From assembly GCA_037442205.1 (NCBI GenBank), contig JBBIQS010000015.1:1-64000 (forward strand): a stretch of DNA of 64,000 nucleotides. The letters run 5' to 3'. This document shows positions 17,256 to 24,559 of this stretch, piece by piece (positions within the stretch are counted from its first letter, which is position 1; each line of letters opens with the position of its first letter). A program made the position numbers and the translations under genes. The notes beneath the pieces are model-generated. The model saw only the letters and a program-made list of their open reading frames with translations, had not been told where the DNA came from and did not search any database. The stretch is from JBBIQS01 sp037442205 (lineage in GTDB: Bacteria; Myxococcota; Myxococcia; Myxococcales; UBA5297).

Positions 17256-17419
17256 AGACCGCCATGAAAAAAGACCGCAAGCCCTACGCCAAGCCCACGG
17301 TGCGGACCTCGCCGATGTTCGTGGCGATGACCGCTTGCACCTCGAACGCCCAGTGCCCCGGCATCTGCTACTGCGGCGGCACTTCGTGTCTCACCAAGAT
17401 CGGCAACAACCCCTGCTAG
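17252..17419 (+). CDS. 55-residue Cys-rich peptide, candidate RiPP precursor
   Basis: The ATG overlaps the stop of the giant lipoprotein (ATGA at 17252-17255). The leader-like half is basic and contains RKPYAKPTV, i.e. Y12-x-x-P15-x-V17, which matches the YxxPxL-type motif bound by RRE proteins in lasso-peptide leaders. The second half has six cysteines at 29, 35, 39, 41, 46 and 55 (CTSNAQCPGICYCGGTSC, then eight residues and a final Cys). The spacing C-x5-C-x3-C-x-C-x4-C resembles the core of squash-inhibitor knottins and also one unit of the Cys-rich repeats at 24935. No signal peptide. Product unknown; assignment as precursor is inference from motif and context. Confidence 0.68.
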   Translation: MKTAMKKDRKPYAKPTVRTSPMFVAMTACTSNAQCPGICYCGGTSCLTKIGNNPC

Positions 17420-17442
17420 ACGCCGCTCCGCCCTCCGGCCAG

Positions 17443-18141
17443 TTGCTGGCGATCGCCGGCTGGCGATTCCTCTTCGAGGGGCTGGCAGTGCCGCCGGGAA
17501 GCTGCGCGGGTGCGTTCGAGATCCCTGCGCAGCCCGGCGAGCGGGTCCAAAGGGTGCGGGCCGGAGCGCCCGGCGGCGAGCTCCCCACGCTGACTGTCGA
17601 GAGCGACTCGACCTGGACCGTGCGCGGGGGCGATGCCTTCGAGTCGCCGCTGATCCTGGCGTTGACCGCCAAGGCCGCCGCATCGGACGCAGTGGTGCTC
17701 CACTGCAGCGGGCTGCTCTACAAGGAGCGGACACTGCTGGCCCTGGGGCAGTCAGGGGCCGGCAAGTCGACGCTGGCCACGCTGATGGCCGATGTGCCGA
17801 TGCTCTCCGACGAATTCAACGTGGTGCGCCGGATCGCGGAGCGCCTGATCGGCTACGGCACGCCGCTGCGCTCGACCTCGCCTCGCCAGCCTTCGAATCT
17901 GTCCGGGCGGCTCGGGGCGCTGCTCTTTCCGGTGAAGAGCCAGTCGGATTTTCTGGAGCCGGTGCCCGCCGATCAGGCGCTGCGCCAGCTGGCCCAGTCG
18001 GCGGTGATCTCCGAGGTCGACGCCCCGCGCCCGTCGTTCGCGCTGCTGGCCGAGATCGCCCGCCAGGTCCCGGCCTTCAACTTCCACTTCCGCAAGGATC
18101 TGGCCTGCCGGAGGCTGCTGGACGAGCTGCCGATCCGCTGA
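17443..18141 (+). CDS. HPr-kinase-like P-loop protein (HprK family, RiPP-associated)
   Basis: About 232 residues from TTG 17443; CTG 17413 or TTG 17335 are other possible starts, the latter overlapping the peptide gene. The Walker A motif is LALGQSGAGKSTLATLM (Lys near residue 108), followed by MLSDEFNVV, the Asp-containing strand of HprK-type kinases. The N-terminal half is a short beta-rich region (LTVESDSTWTVRGG). HprK homologues beside PqqD-like genes are known in lasso and related peptide clusters, where some phosphorylate a serine of the precursor. Here the peptide has Ser and Thr residues in its Cys-rich half, so it could be the substrate. That role is inference. Confidence 0.78.
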   Translation: MLAIAGWRFLFEGLAVPPGSCAGAFEIPAQPGERVQRVRAGAPGGELPTLTVESDSTWTVRGGDAFESPLILALTAKAAASDAVVLHCSGLLYKERTLLALGQSGAGKSTLATLMADVPMLSDEFNVVRRIAERLIGYGTPLRSTSPRQPSNLSGRLGALLFPVKSQSDFLEPVPADQALRQLAQSAVISEVDAPRPSFALLAEIARQVPAFNFHFRKDLACRRLLDELPIR

Positions 18142-18147
18142 GCTTCC

Positions 18148-18618
18148 GTGCCTCCTCCTCCCCTCAAGCTCGACCGCGCGCTTTGGTCCCTGCTCGGCAA
18201 CCGCCCCGCCGACGTCCCGGTCCACCTCTGCGGCCTGGGCGGTTCGATGCGCCCGTTCCTGCGCGAGAACGACGAGGTGGCGGTGGTCCGCACCTTCGAC
18301 TCCCTGCACCTGGGCGATCTGGTGGTCGCCGACCTGGGAGAACGCGGCCTGGCCCTGCATCGGATCCTCGCCTTCGACGGCGAGCGAGTCCTGGTCAAGG
18401 GCGACGCCAATCCCCAGCCCGACGGCTGGGTTCCCTGCTCGGCCATCCTCGCCCGCGCCGTGGCGCTGCGCCGGGTCGGCGGCCGGCTGCGCGATCTCGA
18501 TTCGCCTTCCGAGCGACTGCTCGCCCGCCTGATCGCCCTGGCCTCGCCGCACTCTCCCGCGCTGCGCCGGCTGGCGCTGCCGGCCTGGCGCACCCTCTCC
18601 CGGGTCCGGCGCCGGTAG
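18148..18618 (+). CDS. S24/S26-family peptidase (signal-peptidase-like)
   Basis: 156 residues from GTG 18148, six bases after the kinase stop. Motifs of the S24/S26 fold are LGGSMRPFLREND (nucleophile Ser 33), GDLVVAD, LALHRILAF (His 71-Arg 72, where bacterial signal peptidases have Lys) and VLVKGDANPQPDG. The Ser/His arrangement is that of the archaeal/eukaryotic-type and of many RiPP-neighbour members. It lacks an N-terminal membrane anchor. The C-terminus is a basic amphipathic helix. In this run it is the best candidate to cut the leader from the 55-residue peptide, but no substrate is known. Confidence 0.8.
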   Translation: MPPPPLKLDRALWSLLGNRPADVPVHLCGLGGSMRPFLRENDEVAVVRTFDSLHLGDLVVADLGERGLALHRILAFDGERVLVKGDANPQPDGWVPCSAILARAVALRRVGGRLRDLDSPSERLLARLIALASPHSPALRRLALPAWRTLSRVRRR

Positions 18619-18632
18619 TTTTTGGGCGGAGA

Positions 18633-18660
18633 TTGACCTGCGCCTCAGCCCCGCTATCCT
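18633..18660 (+). promoter_or_regulatory. Candidate sigma-70 promoter for the DMT transporter
   Basis: TTGACC (18633-18638), a 16-base spacer and TATCCT (18655-18660), with the expected transcript start about 14 bases before the ATG at 18681. It suggests the transporter is not part of the upstream peptide operon. Confidence 0.45.
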
Positions 18661-18680
18661 CCGCCCGAGCAACCGCCGCC

Positions 18681-19607
18681 ATGGCCTCCCGCCCTACTCC
18701 AGATCGCGTCAGCGCCGACCTCGTCCTGCTGGGCGCCACCCTGGGCTGGGGCACCACCTTCGCCATCGTCAAGGACGCGCTCGCCGACGCCTCGCCGGCG
18801 GCGTTCCTGGCGGTCCGCTTCGCCATCGGCACCGCCGCCGCCGCGCTGCTGGCCCGCTCCTCGCTGCGCGACCGCACCTCGCTCAAGCTGGGCGGGCTGC
18901 TGGGGCTGCTGCTGTTCCTGGGCTTCGCGCTGCAGACCTTCGGGCTGCGCTACACCTCGGCCACCCGCTCCGGCTTCGTCAGCGGGCTGTGCGTGGTGCT
19001 GGTGCCCATCGTCGGGGCGCTGGCCTTCCGCGCCCGCGCCCACGCCGCGTCCTGGCTCGGCGCCGGGCTGGCCGGCTGCGGCCTGTTCCTGATGAGCGCC
19101 CCGGCCCTGCGCGGCGATGCCGGCGGCAGCCTTCTCGGCGACGGGCTGACCCTGCTCTCCACCGTCAGCTACGCTTTCCACATCCTGTTCACCGAGCGGT
19201 TCTCCCCGCGCGTCAAGCCGATGGCCGCGGTCACCGCCCAGCTGGCGGTGGTGGCGCTCCTGTCGACGGCGCTGCTGCCGTTCGAAGAGGTCCAGTTCCA
19301 TCCGACCCGCATGCTGGTGGGGACCCTGCTCTTCACCGGCGTCTTCGCCTCGGCGATCTTCATCTACCTGCAGATGTGGGCCCAGGCTCGCACCAGCGCG
19401 GTGCGCGCCGCCCTGATCTTCTCGCTCGAGCCGATCGTCGCCGCCGTCTTCTCCTACCTCATCGTCCACGACCCGCTGGTCAAGGAGACGCTGCTCGGCG
19501 GAGGGCTGATCGTGGCCGGGATCCTGGTGGCCGAGCTCTGGCCCAGGCTCGAGGGCCGGCGCGCCGTGGCGGCGGCTCCTCCGGCGAGCGACGGAAACCT
19601 CGGTTAG
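18681..19607 (+). CDS. EamA/DMT-superfamily transporter
   Basis: 308 residues with ten predicted membrane helices arranged as two EamA repeats. The N-terminus LVLLGATLGWGTTFAIVKDAL is the typical first helix with W-G-x-x-F, followed by RFAIGTAAAALLA. The second repeat starts GDGLTLLSTVSYAFHILFTERF and ends with the conserved SLEPIVAAVFSYLIVHDP. The family exports amino acids, nucleosides or other metabolites across the inner membrane; substrate not predictable. Ends eight bases before the hydrolase gene, so the two are likely co-transcribed. Confidence 0.92.
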   Translation: MASRPTPDRVSADLVLLGATLGWGTTFAIVKDALADASPAAFLAVRFAIGTAAAALLARSSLRDRTSLKLGGLLGLLLFLGFALQTFGLRYTSATRSGFVSGLCVVLVPIVGALAFRARAHAASWLGAGLAGCGLFLMSAPALRGDAGGSLLGDGLTLLSTVSYAFHILFTERFSPRVKPMAAVTAQLAVVALLSTALLPFEEVQFHPTRMLVGTLLFTGVFASAIFIYLQMWAQARTSAVRAALIFSLEPIVAAVFSYLIVHDPLVKETLLGGGLIVAGILVAELWPRLEGRRAVAAAPPASDGNLG

Positions 19608-19615
19608 ACATCGGC

Positions 19616-20599
19616 ATGGCCGTCCCCCACGAGATCGAGCTGGCCGCGGGCGCGATGCGGGTGCGCAACACCCCGCTGTTCCTCGACGCCCAGCGCCCGG
19701 CCGAGCTGGGCTTCGTCTCCCACGCCCACAGCGACCACATCGCCCGCCACCGCCAGACCGTGGCCACCGCCGCCACCCTCAAGCTGCTGGCCCAGCGGCT
19801 GGGGCCGGTGCAGAACGCCCTGCCGGCGCCCTACAAGCACTCGTTCAACCTGGGGAATCTGGCGCTGGAGCTGGTCCCGGCGGGACACGTGCTGGGCTCG
19901 GCGCAGATCGTGGTCACCCGTCCCGACGGCAAGCGGCTGGGCTACACCGGCGATTTCAACCCAGTGCCCTCGCTGATGGCCGAGCCGGCGGAGATCGCCT
20001 TCTGCGACGTGCTGGTGATGGAGTCGACCTTCGGCCACCCGCGCTACCGCTTCCCGCCGCGGGAGGAGACCTACGAGGCCATGCGCCAGTGGGCCCGGGC
20101 CGCCCTCGACGAGCGGGTGGTGCCGGTGTTCCTGGCCTACTCGCTGGGCAAGAGCCAGGAGGCGATGAAGGCGCTGCTCGACGGCGGCTTCGCGCTGTGC
20201 GCCCACTCCTCGATCTCGCAGGTGTGCGAGGTCTACGAGCAGCTGGGCAAGCCGCTGCCGCACCGGCGCTTCGACGGTGAGGTGCGCCCGGGCGAGGTGC
20301 TGTTCTTCCCGCCCAACCTCGCCCAGTCGCGGGCGCTGGAGCACCTGGGGCGCCGGCGCACCGCGATGCTCAGCGGCTGGGCTTTGGACTCCGGGGCCAA
20401 GTACCGCTTCGGAGTCGACGAGGCCTTCCCGCTGTCCGACCACGCCGACTTCGAGGGGCTGGCGACCTACGCCCAGCAGACCGGGGCCAAGAAGGTGCTG
20501 ACCGTGCACGGCTTCGCAAAAGAGCTGGCGGCCTGCCTGCGCGATCGCGGCATCGACGCCCAGCCGCTCGAGCCGCCCAAGCAGATGGAGCTGTTCTAA
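19616..20599 (+). CDS. MBL-fold exonuclease-like hydrolase (beta-CASP-related)
   Basis: 327 residues. The metallo-beta-lactamase core has SHAHSDHIARH (HxHxDH metal site, near residue 38), GHVLGSAQIVV, YTGDFNP and LVMESTFG. The C-terminal half has the RNA/DNA-metabolising pattern: VPVFLAYSLGKSQEAM, SGWAL, FPLSDHADFEGL and TVHGFAKELA. This matches the group containing DNA-ligase-associated exonucleases and CPSF73/YSH1-like nucleases. Two zinc ions would be expected. No ligase or Lhr helicase gene is adjacent, so a specific repair role is not supported. Cytoplasmic. Confidence 0.88.
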   Translation: MAVPHEIELAAGAMRVRNTPLFLDAQRPAELGFVSHAHSDHIARHRQTVATAATLKLLAQRLGPVQNALPAPYKHSFNLGNLALELVPAGHVLGSAQIVVTRPDGKRLGYTGDFNPVPSLMAEPAEIAFCDVLVMESTFGHPRYRFPPREETYEAMRQWARAALDERVVPVFLAYSLGKSQEAMKALLDGGFALCAHSSISQVCEVYEQLGKPLPHRRFDGEVRPGEVLFFPPNLAQSRALEHLGRRRTAMLSGWALDSGAKYRFGVDEAFPLSDHADFEGLATYAQQTGAKKVLTVHGFAKELAACLRDRGIDAQPLEPPKQMELF

Positions 20600-20636
20600 G
20601 GACTCGCGTCCCTCGACTGCGGCCTCGCGACCGGCT

Positions 20637-20665
20637 CGGCCTCCGCTCGGGCTGACCGGAGGCCG
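20637..20665. terminator. Hairpin between convergent genes
   Basis: CGGCCTCCG (20637-20645) pairs with CGGAGGCCG (20657-20665) in the 78-base gap between the convergent hydrolase and LEA2-like genes. It could end transcription from both sides, though no T tract is present. Confidence 0.4.
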
Positions 20666-20677
20666 CCCCTCGCTGGG

Positions 20678-21478
20678 TCAGCGCAGATTGGTCGCGAAGT
20701 CGATCGGAAGGTTGAAGCTGCCGGCATGCAGCGCTCCCTTGAGCGTCACCGGGCCGTCGCCGCCGCGGATCATGTTGGCGACCGCGAATCCGGCCTGCAT
20801 GAAGCTGACTTCCAGCGGCACGTGCAAGGTCCGGGTCTCGTGCGGCCCGAGGGCGTTGGCAACCGAGGCGCTGGCCGAGCCGACGTTGGCCCCGGCGATG
20901 GTGACCAGGCCGTTGAGCCCGCTCACCGGCAGCGGGAAGCCGTTGCGGTTGGTGACCTTGATCGGGAACACCACCCGCGCCCCGGACAAGGTCATCGCCT
21001 CGACCACCGGCTTCTCTAGAGTGACGGTCGGCAGCTTGGGGACCGGGAACGAGCCGTCGTAGGCGAAGGGAACTTGGAGGGGCCCGAGCGGCGTGGCCAC
21101 TCCCACCTGGCCGCTGGCCCGGTAGCTCGCGGTCTCCTTGGTGAAGAAGACCTCCAGCACCGGGGCAATCTCCTTGAAGTGCACCCGCGCCGGGAAGGTC
21201 AGCTCGGCGCTGCCGGCGGGAGGAATCGCCAGCCCCGCCGACGGCGTGCCCGAGACCACCGGATGCCCCTCGACCTGCAGGTTGCAGTCCGCGCTCGCCA
21301 GCTGCAGGCCGATCGGGTTGGGGTTGGTGAGGGTGTAGACCACGTCGAGCGTGGTCCCTTCGAGATCGGCGTCCTTGAGGGAGACGCTCTTGAGCTGCAG
21401 CGTCGGCTTCTGCAGCGCGCAGCCCATCGCCGAGAACGCCATCCAAAGAATCGCCAGCAGGCCCAGTCGTCGCGTCAT
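20678..21478 (-). CDS. LEA2-like (water-stress type) lipoprotein with two repeats
   Basis: 266 residues from ATG 21478. The signal MTRRLGLLAILWMAFSAMGC gives a lipidated Cys at 20. The mature part has two LEA14/WHy-type beta-sandwich domains: KSVSLKDADLEGTTLDVVYTL then TNPNPIGLQL, and a second copy with AMTLSGARVVFPIKVTNRNG then FPLPVSGL. The N-x-N/N-P-x-x-L signature of the WHy domain is clear in both. In plants and bacteria these domains are linked to desiccation tolerance; the bacterial role is poorly defined. Predicted envelope location. An earlier in-frame start at 21586 would hide the signal peptide and was rejected. Confidence 0.85.
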   Translation of the reverse strand: MTRRLGLLAILWMAFSAMGCALQKPTLQLKSVSLKDADLEGTTLDVVYTLTNPNPIGLQLASADCNLQVEGHPVVSGTPSAGLAIPPAGSAELTFPARVHFKEIAPVLEVFFTKETASYRASGQVGVATPLGPLQVPFAYDGSFPVPKLPTVTLEKPVVEAMTLSGARVVFPIKVTNRNGFPLPVSGLNGLVTIAGANVGSASASVANALGPHETRTLHVPLEVSFMQAGFAVANMIRGGDGPVTLKGALHAGSFNLPIDFATNLR

Positions 21479-21707
21479 GGTGTGGTCTCCATCGAGCCGC
21501 GAGGGTACCGGCCGGCCCGCCGGCCCGCAACTCGAGGGAACAGAAGTCCCGTCGCGGAGCCTGGGACGGCCGGGCAGGCCTTTCATTCAGGCCCGCCCGT
21601 CCCGCGCGCGAATCGTGGTCGAAAAAGGGCGGTTGGCGGACCTTTTCGACCACGCGACTGCGGACTGCCCGGCGCACGCACGCTCACCCGCTGGCTGATC
21701 GAACCGT

Positions 21708-21736
21708 TTGACTTGCCCTCGCCCGGCTCCTGTAAT
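21708..21736 (+). promoter_or_regulatory. Sigma-70 promoter almost abutting the SDR start codon
   Basis: TTGACT (21708-21713), a 17-base spacer and TGTAAT (21731-21736). The expected transcript start is near 21743, three bases before the ATG at 21746, which implies a leaderless or nearly leaderless message. Confidence 0.6.
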
Positions 21737-21745
21737 GCGTCGGCC

Positions 21746-22669
21746 ATGAGCGAAGCGGTCGCCATCACCGGCATCTCGGGCAACCTCGGCCGAGTGCTCA
21801 CCAAGCACCTGCACCGCGACGAGCGGATCATCGGCATCGATCGCCGGCCGCTGCCCAACATCCCCAAGGACGTCGAGCACCATCAGGTCGACATCCGCAA
21901 GAAGAAGGTCGAGGACGTCTTCCGCCGGGAGAAGATCAAGGCGCTCTGCCACCTGGGGATCATGCACGACCCGCGCATGAGCGCCGAGGACCACCACACC
22001 TTCAACGTGGTCGGCACCAACAACGTGCTCGAGTACTGCGCCCGCTACGGCATCAACAAAGTGGTGGTCCTCTCCAGCGCCACCATCTACGGCCCCTCGC
22101 CCGACAACTCCAACTTCCTCACCGAGGACGCCCCGCTGATGGGCGCCAGCCGCTTCTCCGACGTGCGCGACCTGATCGAGGTCGACATGTTCGCGCAGTC
22201 GTTCTTCTACAAGTTCCCGCAGATCGAGACGGTCATCCTGCGGCCGGTGCAGATCGTCGGGCCGACCATCCACAACGCGCCTTCGAACTACCTGCGCCTC
22301 AAGAACCCTTGGGTGCTGGCTGGCTTCGATCCGATGATCCAGCTCATCCACGCCGACGATGTGGCCCGGGCGATCCAGCTGGCGCTCAAACCCGGAGTGC
22401 GCGGCGTCTACAACATCATCGGACCGGGCGAGATCCCGTTGAAGGCGGCGCTCAAGGAGCTCCAGCGAGTCCCGGTGCCGGTGCCGCACTTCATCGCCGA
22501 GCGGCTGCTGCGCGGGCTCTACTCCTACAAGCTGACCAGCTTCCCCGCCGGCGAGATCGACTTCCTGCGCTACTTGTGCGTGGTCGACGGCTCGCGCGCC
22601 CGGCGCGACTGGGGCTGGGAGCCCAAGTGCTCGATGCGCGAGACCATCCGCTCGGTGCTGGGCGAATAG
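21746..22669 (+). CDS. Extended SDR / NAD-dependent epimerase-like protein with altered active site
   Basis: 307 residues. The NAD-binding motif is ITGISGNLGRVL (GxxGxxG variant), followed by GIDRRPLP, NVVGTNNVLEYC and VVVLSSATIYGPSP, all typical of UDP-sugar epimerases. The catalytic YxxxK is not visible where expected: the helix reads FSDVRDLIEVDMFAQ, with no Tyr and no Lys. The C-terminal half has LRPVQIVGPTIHN, the HADDVARAI signature, GVYNIIGPGEIPLKAAL and a final WGWEPKCSMRETI. It is probably a non-catalytic or differently acting member of the extended SDR family. Convergent with the esterase gene, stop codons adjacent. Confidence 0.85.
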   Translation: MSEAVAITGISGNLGRVLTKHLHRDERIIGIDRRPLPNIPKDVEHHQVDIRKKKVEDVFRREKIKALCHLGIMHDPRMSAEDHHTFNVVGTNNVLEYCARYGINKVVVLSSATIYGPSPDNSNFLTEDAPLMGASRFSDVRDLIEVDMFAQSFFYKFPQIETVILRPVQIVGPTIHNAPSNYLRLKNPWVLAGFDPMIQLIHADDVARAIQLALKPGVRGVYNIIGPGEIPLKAALKELQRVPVPVPHFIAERLLRGLYSYKLTSFPAGEIDFLRYLCVVDGSRARRDWGWEPKCSMRETIRSVLGE

Positions 22670-24112
22670 CTACTTGCGAAAGAACAGCCGATAGGCGCGG
22701 AACAGCCTCACCTTCCAGGCCGCCTCGTCGTGCGGGGCATTCGGCTCCCACCAGTGCAGGATGTCGGCGTCGGCGGGCGTCAGGTGGTCGGCGCTCGGAT
22801 CGTCGGGGAAGCGGTTGATGCCCTTGGCGACCAGCGCGTCCTTCATCGCCACGGTGCCGCAGTAGTTGTCCGAGTCGCTTTCGAGCGTGTAGCCGGCGCA
22901 GGTGCCGCTGGCCGGCGGTCCGCCGCCGCTGTCGAGGTAGAAGACCTGGTTGCGGCTGCCGAGGTCGGCGGTCGCCGCGTACTGCGCCACCAGCCCCTGG
23001 TTGGTCTTGACGCCCCAGTCGAAGGTCGACGACATCCCGCCGACGAAGCGGAAGACCTCCGGGTGCTCGAGCCCCAGGTAGAAGGAGATCAGCCCTCCCA
23101 GGCTCGAGCCCAGCACGCCGGTGTGATCGCGGTCGGGCAAGGTCCGGTACCGCGAGTCGACCTTGGGCTTCAGATCGGTGAGCAGGAAGTCGGCGTACTG
23201 GGCGCCCTTGCCGCCGGTCATCGAGCCCGGCATGTCGTCCTGGACATGGGTGTACTCATCCATCCGCCCCGGGGTGTTGTAGGGCGCCACGATGATGAAC
23301 GGCGCCGCGCGTCCGGCCGTGATCTCGGCATCGGCGATCTCGCCGGCGTGCCAACCTCCCCACATCGCCTGCGGATCGAAGAGGTTCTGCCCGTCGTGCA
23401 TGTAGAGCACCGGATAGCGCTCGGCCCCGCCGACGTACCCGGCAGGCAGGTAGACGTCCACCTCGCGGTCGTTGCCCAGCTGCGTGGCGTGCACCGGGTT
23501 CATCCGCTCCAGGTGCGAGCTCTCCGGCTTGCCCTCGATCAGCGAAAACTCGCCGTTTGCGTCGTAGCCGAAACGGCGCGCCAGCGGGTCGGCGATCCAG
23601 GTGGTGTTCCCCGAGCTGTCCTGGAGCACCAGCTTGTAGGCGGCCCCGGCGCGGTCGGCGGCGGTCAGCGTCACGGTGGCGTGGAAGAAGCCCGCCGCCT
23701 CCGCCGCCAAGCTGTCGCCCTGCCCCCACTGCGCGTAGGAGCCGGTGACCCGGGCGCTGGCCAGCGAGCGCGAATCCCAAGGATCTCCGGCCAACAAGAC
23801 GAAGGTCCGCTGGTCGCCGTCGGCCATCGGGAAGCCGCCCTGGTCCTGCACCGAGGAGACATAGGTGCCGATCGCCTCCTTCTTGGTCGCCAGCGGCGGC
23901 TCGCTGGCGCGCAGGCAGCTCAGCAGAGCCCGGAAATTGTCCCGGCCTGAGTTGCTCAGGCGGACTTCAGCGCAGGGCTCGGTGCCGGCGTCGTTGGTCG
24001 CTGGGCCCGCGTCCATCGCGACGGCGCCCGCATCTGCCTTCCCGACTTCGTGGGAGCAGGCCGCCCCCACCGCTGCCAGCCACACCAGCACGACAAAGCG
24101 AAGCGAGGCCAT
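22670..24112 (-). CDS. Esterase lipoprotein (enterochelin esterase / esterase D-like)
   Basis: 480 residues. The lipoprotein signal ends WLAAVGAAC (Cys 19), followed by a DAG-rich tether (DAGAVAMDAG, NDAG). An N-terminal domain of about 150 residues carries an Ig/CBM-like fold (FVLLAGDPWDSRSLASARV). The alpha/beta-hydrolase domain follows: VDVYLPAGYVGGAERYPVLY, MHDGQNLF, the nucleophile elbow GSSLGG and a C-terminal His in HLTPADADILHW or NAPHDEAAW. This layout matches Fes/IroE-type and feruloyl-esterase-like secreted esterases. Substrate unknown. No siderophore genes are near, so a ferric enterobactin role is not supported. Confidence 0.87.
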   Translation of the reverse strand: MASLRFVVLVWLAAVGAACSHEVGKADAGAVAMDAGPATNDAGTEPCAEVRLSNSGRDNFRALLSCLRASEPPLATKKEAIGTYVSSVQDQGGFPMADGDQRTFVLLAGDPWDSRSLASARVTGSYAQWGQGDSLAAEAAGFFHATVTLTAADRAGAAYKLVLQDSSGNTTWIADPLARRFGYDANGEFSLIEGKPESSHLERMNPVHATQLGNDREVDVYLPAGYVGGAERYPVLYMHDGQNLFDPQAMWGGWHAGEIADAEITAGRAAPFIIVAPYNTPGRMDEYTHVQDDMPGSMTGGKGAQYADFLLTDLKPKVDSRYRTLPDRDHTGVLGSSLGGLISFYLGLEHPEVFRFVGGMSSTFDWGVKTNQGLVAQYAATADLGSRNQVFYLDSGGGPPASGTCAGYTLESDSDNYCGTVAMKDALVAKGINRFPDDPSADHLTPADADILHWWEPNAPHDEAAWKVRLFRAYRLFFRK

Positions 24113-24315
24113 CGGCTCCCTCCGGTCGAGGGCGTCAGATTAGCCGTGCCGCGCCGGCCGTTCCAGCCGGCATCGCTCTCCCATCGCCAGATCGCGAATC
24201 TCTGACACCTCTGTCGTGCCTTCACCGTTGCCGCGCCAGTCCCCGGGATCGGCCGGGCCCCGCGAAGACAGCGCAACCTGCCGCAATCACTGGGAGACCT
24301 ATCGCGGCCGCCGGC

Positions 24316-24331
24316 TGGCATTGCCGTTGCT
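24316..24331 (+). promoter_or_regulatory. Candidate sigma-54 promoter
   Basis: TGGCATTGCCGTTGCT has the -24 TGGCA and -12 TTGCT elements in correct register. The predicted transcript start is near 24342, and the first downstream element is a strong terminator at 24468-24512, not a gene. Confidence 0.45.
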
Positions 24332-24341
24332 CTACCAGGGC

Positions 24342-24512
24342 TCGTCACGCGGTCGCGAGCCAACGGCAAACCAAAGGGCTCAAAGACCGCGGCTTCGAGG
24401 CGGACGAGGTAGGCCGCTGCCCCGCTCGAAGCCAACGCTGGGAGGGTGCCGAATTGGTCGGCACCCGCCGCTCGCTCCTCGGCCGGCCCCGGGGAGCGAG
24501 CGGATGTTTTTT
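24342..24512 (+). ncRNA. Candidate sigma-54-dependent small RNA, about 170 nt
   Basis: Bounded by the sigma-54-like promoter at 24316-24331 and a classical terminator. It contains an internal perfect hairpin GGTGCCGA-ATTGG-TCGGCACC (about 24445-24466) and ends with the 11-bp stem CCGCTCGCTCC/GGAGCGAGCGG (24468-24478 and 24493-24503) and TTTTTT at 24507-24512. Longest ORFs inside lack a Shine-Dalgarno and coding bias. Myxobacteria have a sigma-54-linked sRNA (Pxr), so the arrangement has precedent, but I see no sequence evidence that this is Pxr. Confidence 0.42.
24468..24512 (+). terminator. Rho-independent terminator
   Basis: A perfect 11-bp GC stem (24468-24478 with 24493-24503), 14-base loop, then ATG and six T at 24507-24512. 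Confidence 0.75.
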
Positions 24513-24513
24513 G

Positions 24514-24559
24514 GGCGCCGGGCGCTCCGCGAATGCGGGGGCCCGGCGCCTTCCTTTTT
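24514..24559 (+). terminator. Second tandem terminator
   Basis: GGCGCCGGGC (24514-24523) pairs perfectly with GCCCGGCGCC (24541-24550), followed by TTCCTTTTT. It sits directly after the first terminator. Confidence 0.65.

Noticed and set aside
11963..18618. Calling the locus a lasso-peptide or PQQ cluster
   Set aside because: No asparagine-synthetase-like cyclase, no transglutaminase-like B2 protease and no radical SAM PqqE are present.
22670..24112. Naming the esterase Fes (ferric enterobactin esterase)
   Set aside because: Only the hydrolase fold and GSSLGG are evident; no siderophore genes are nearby and the N-terminal part is different.
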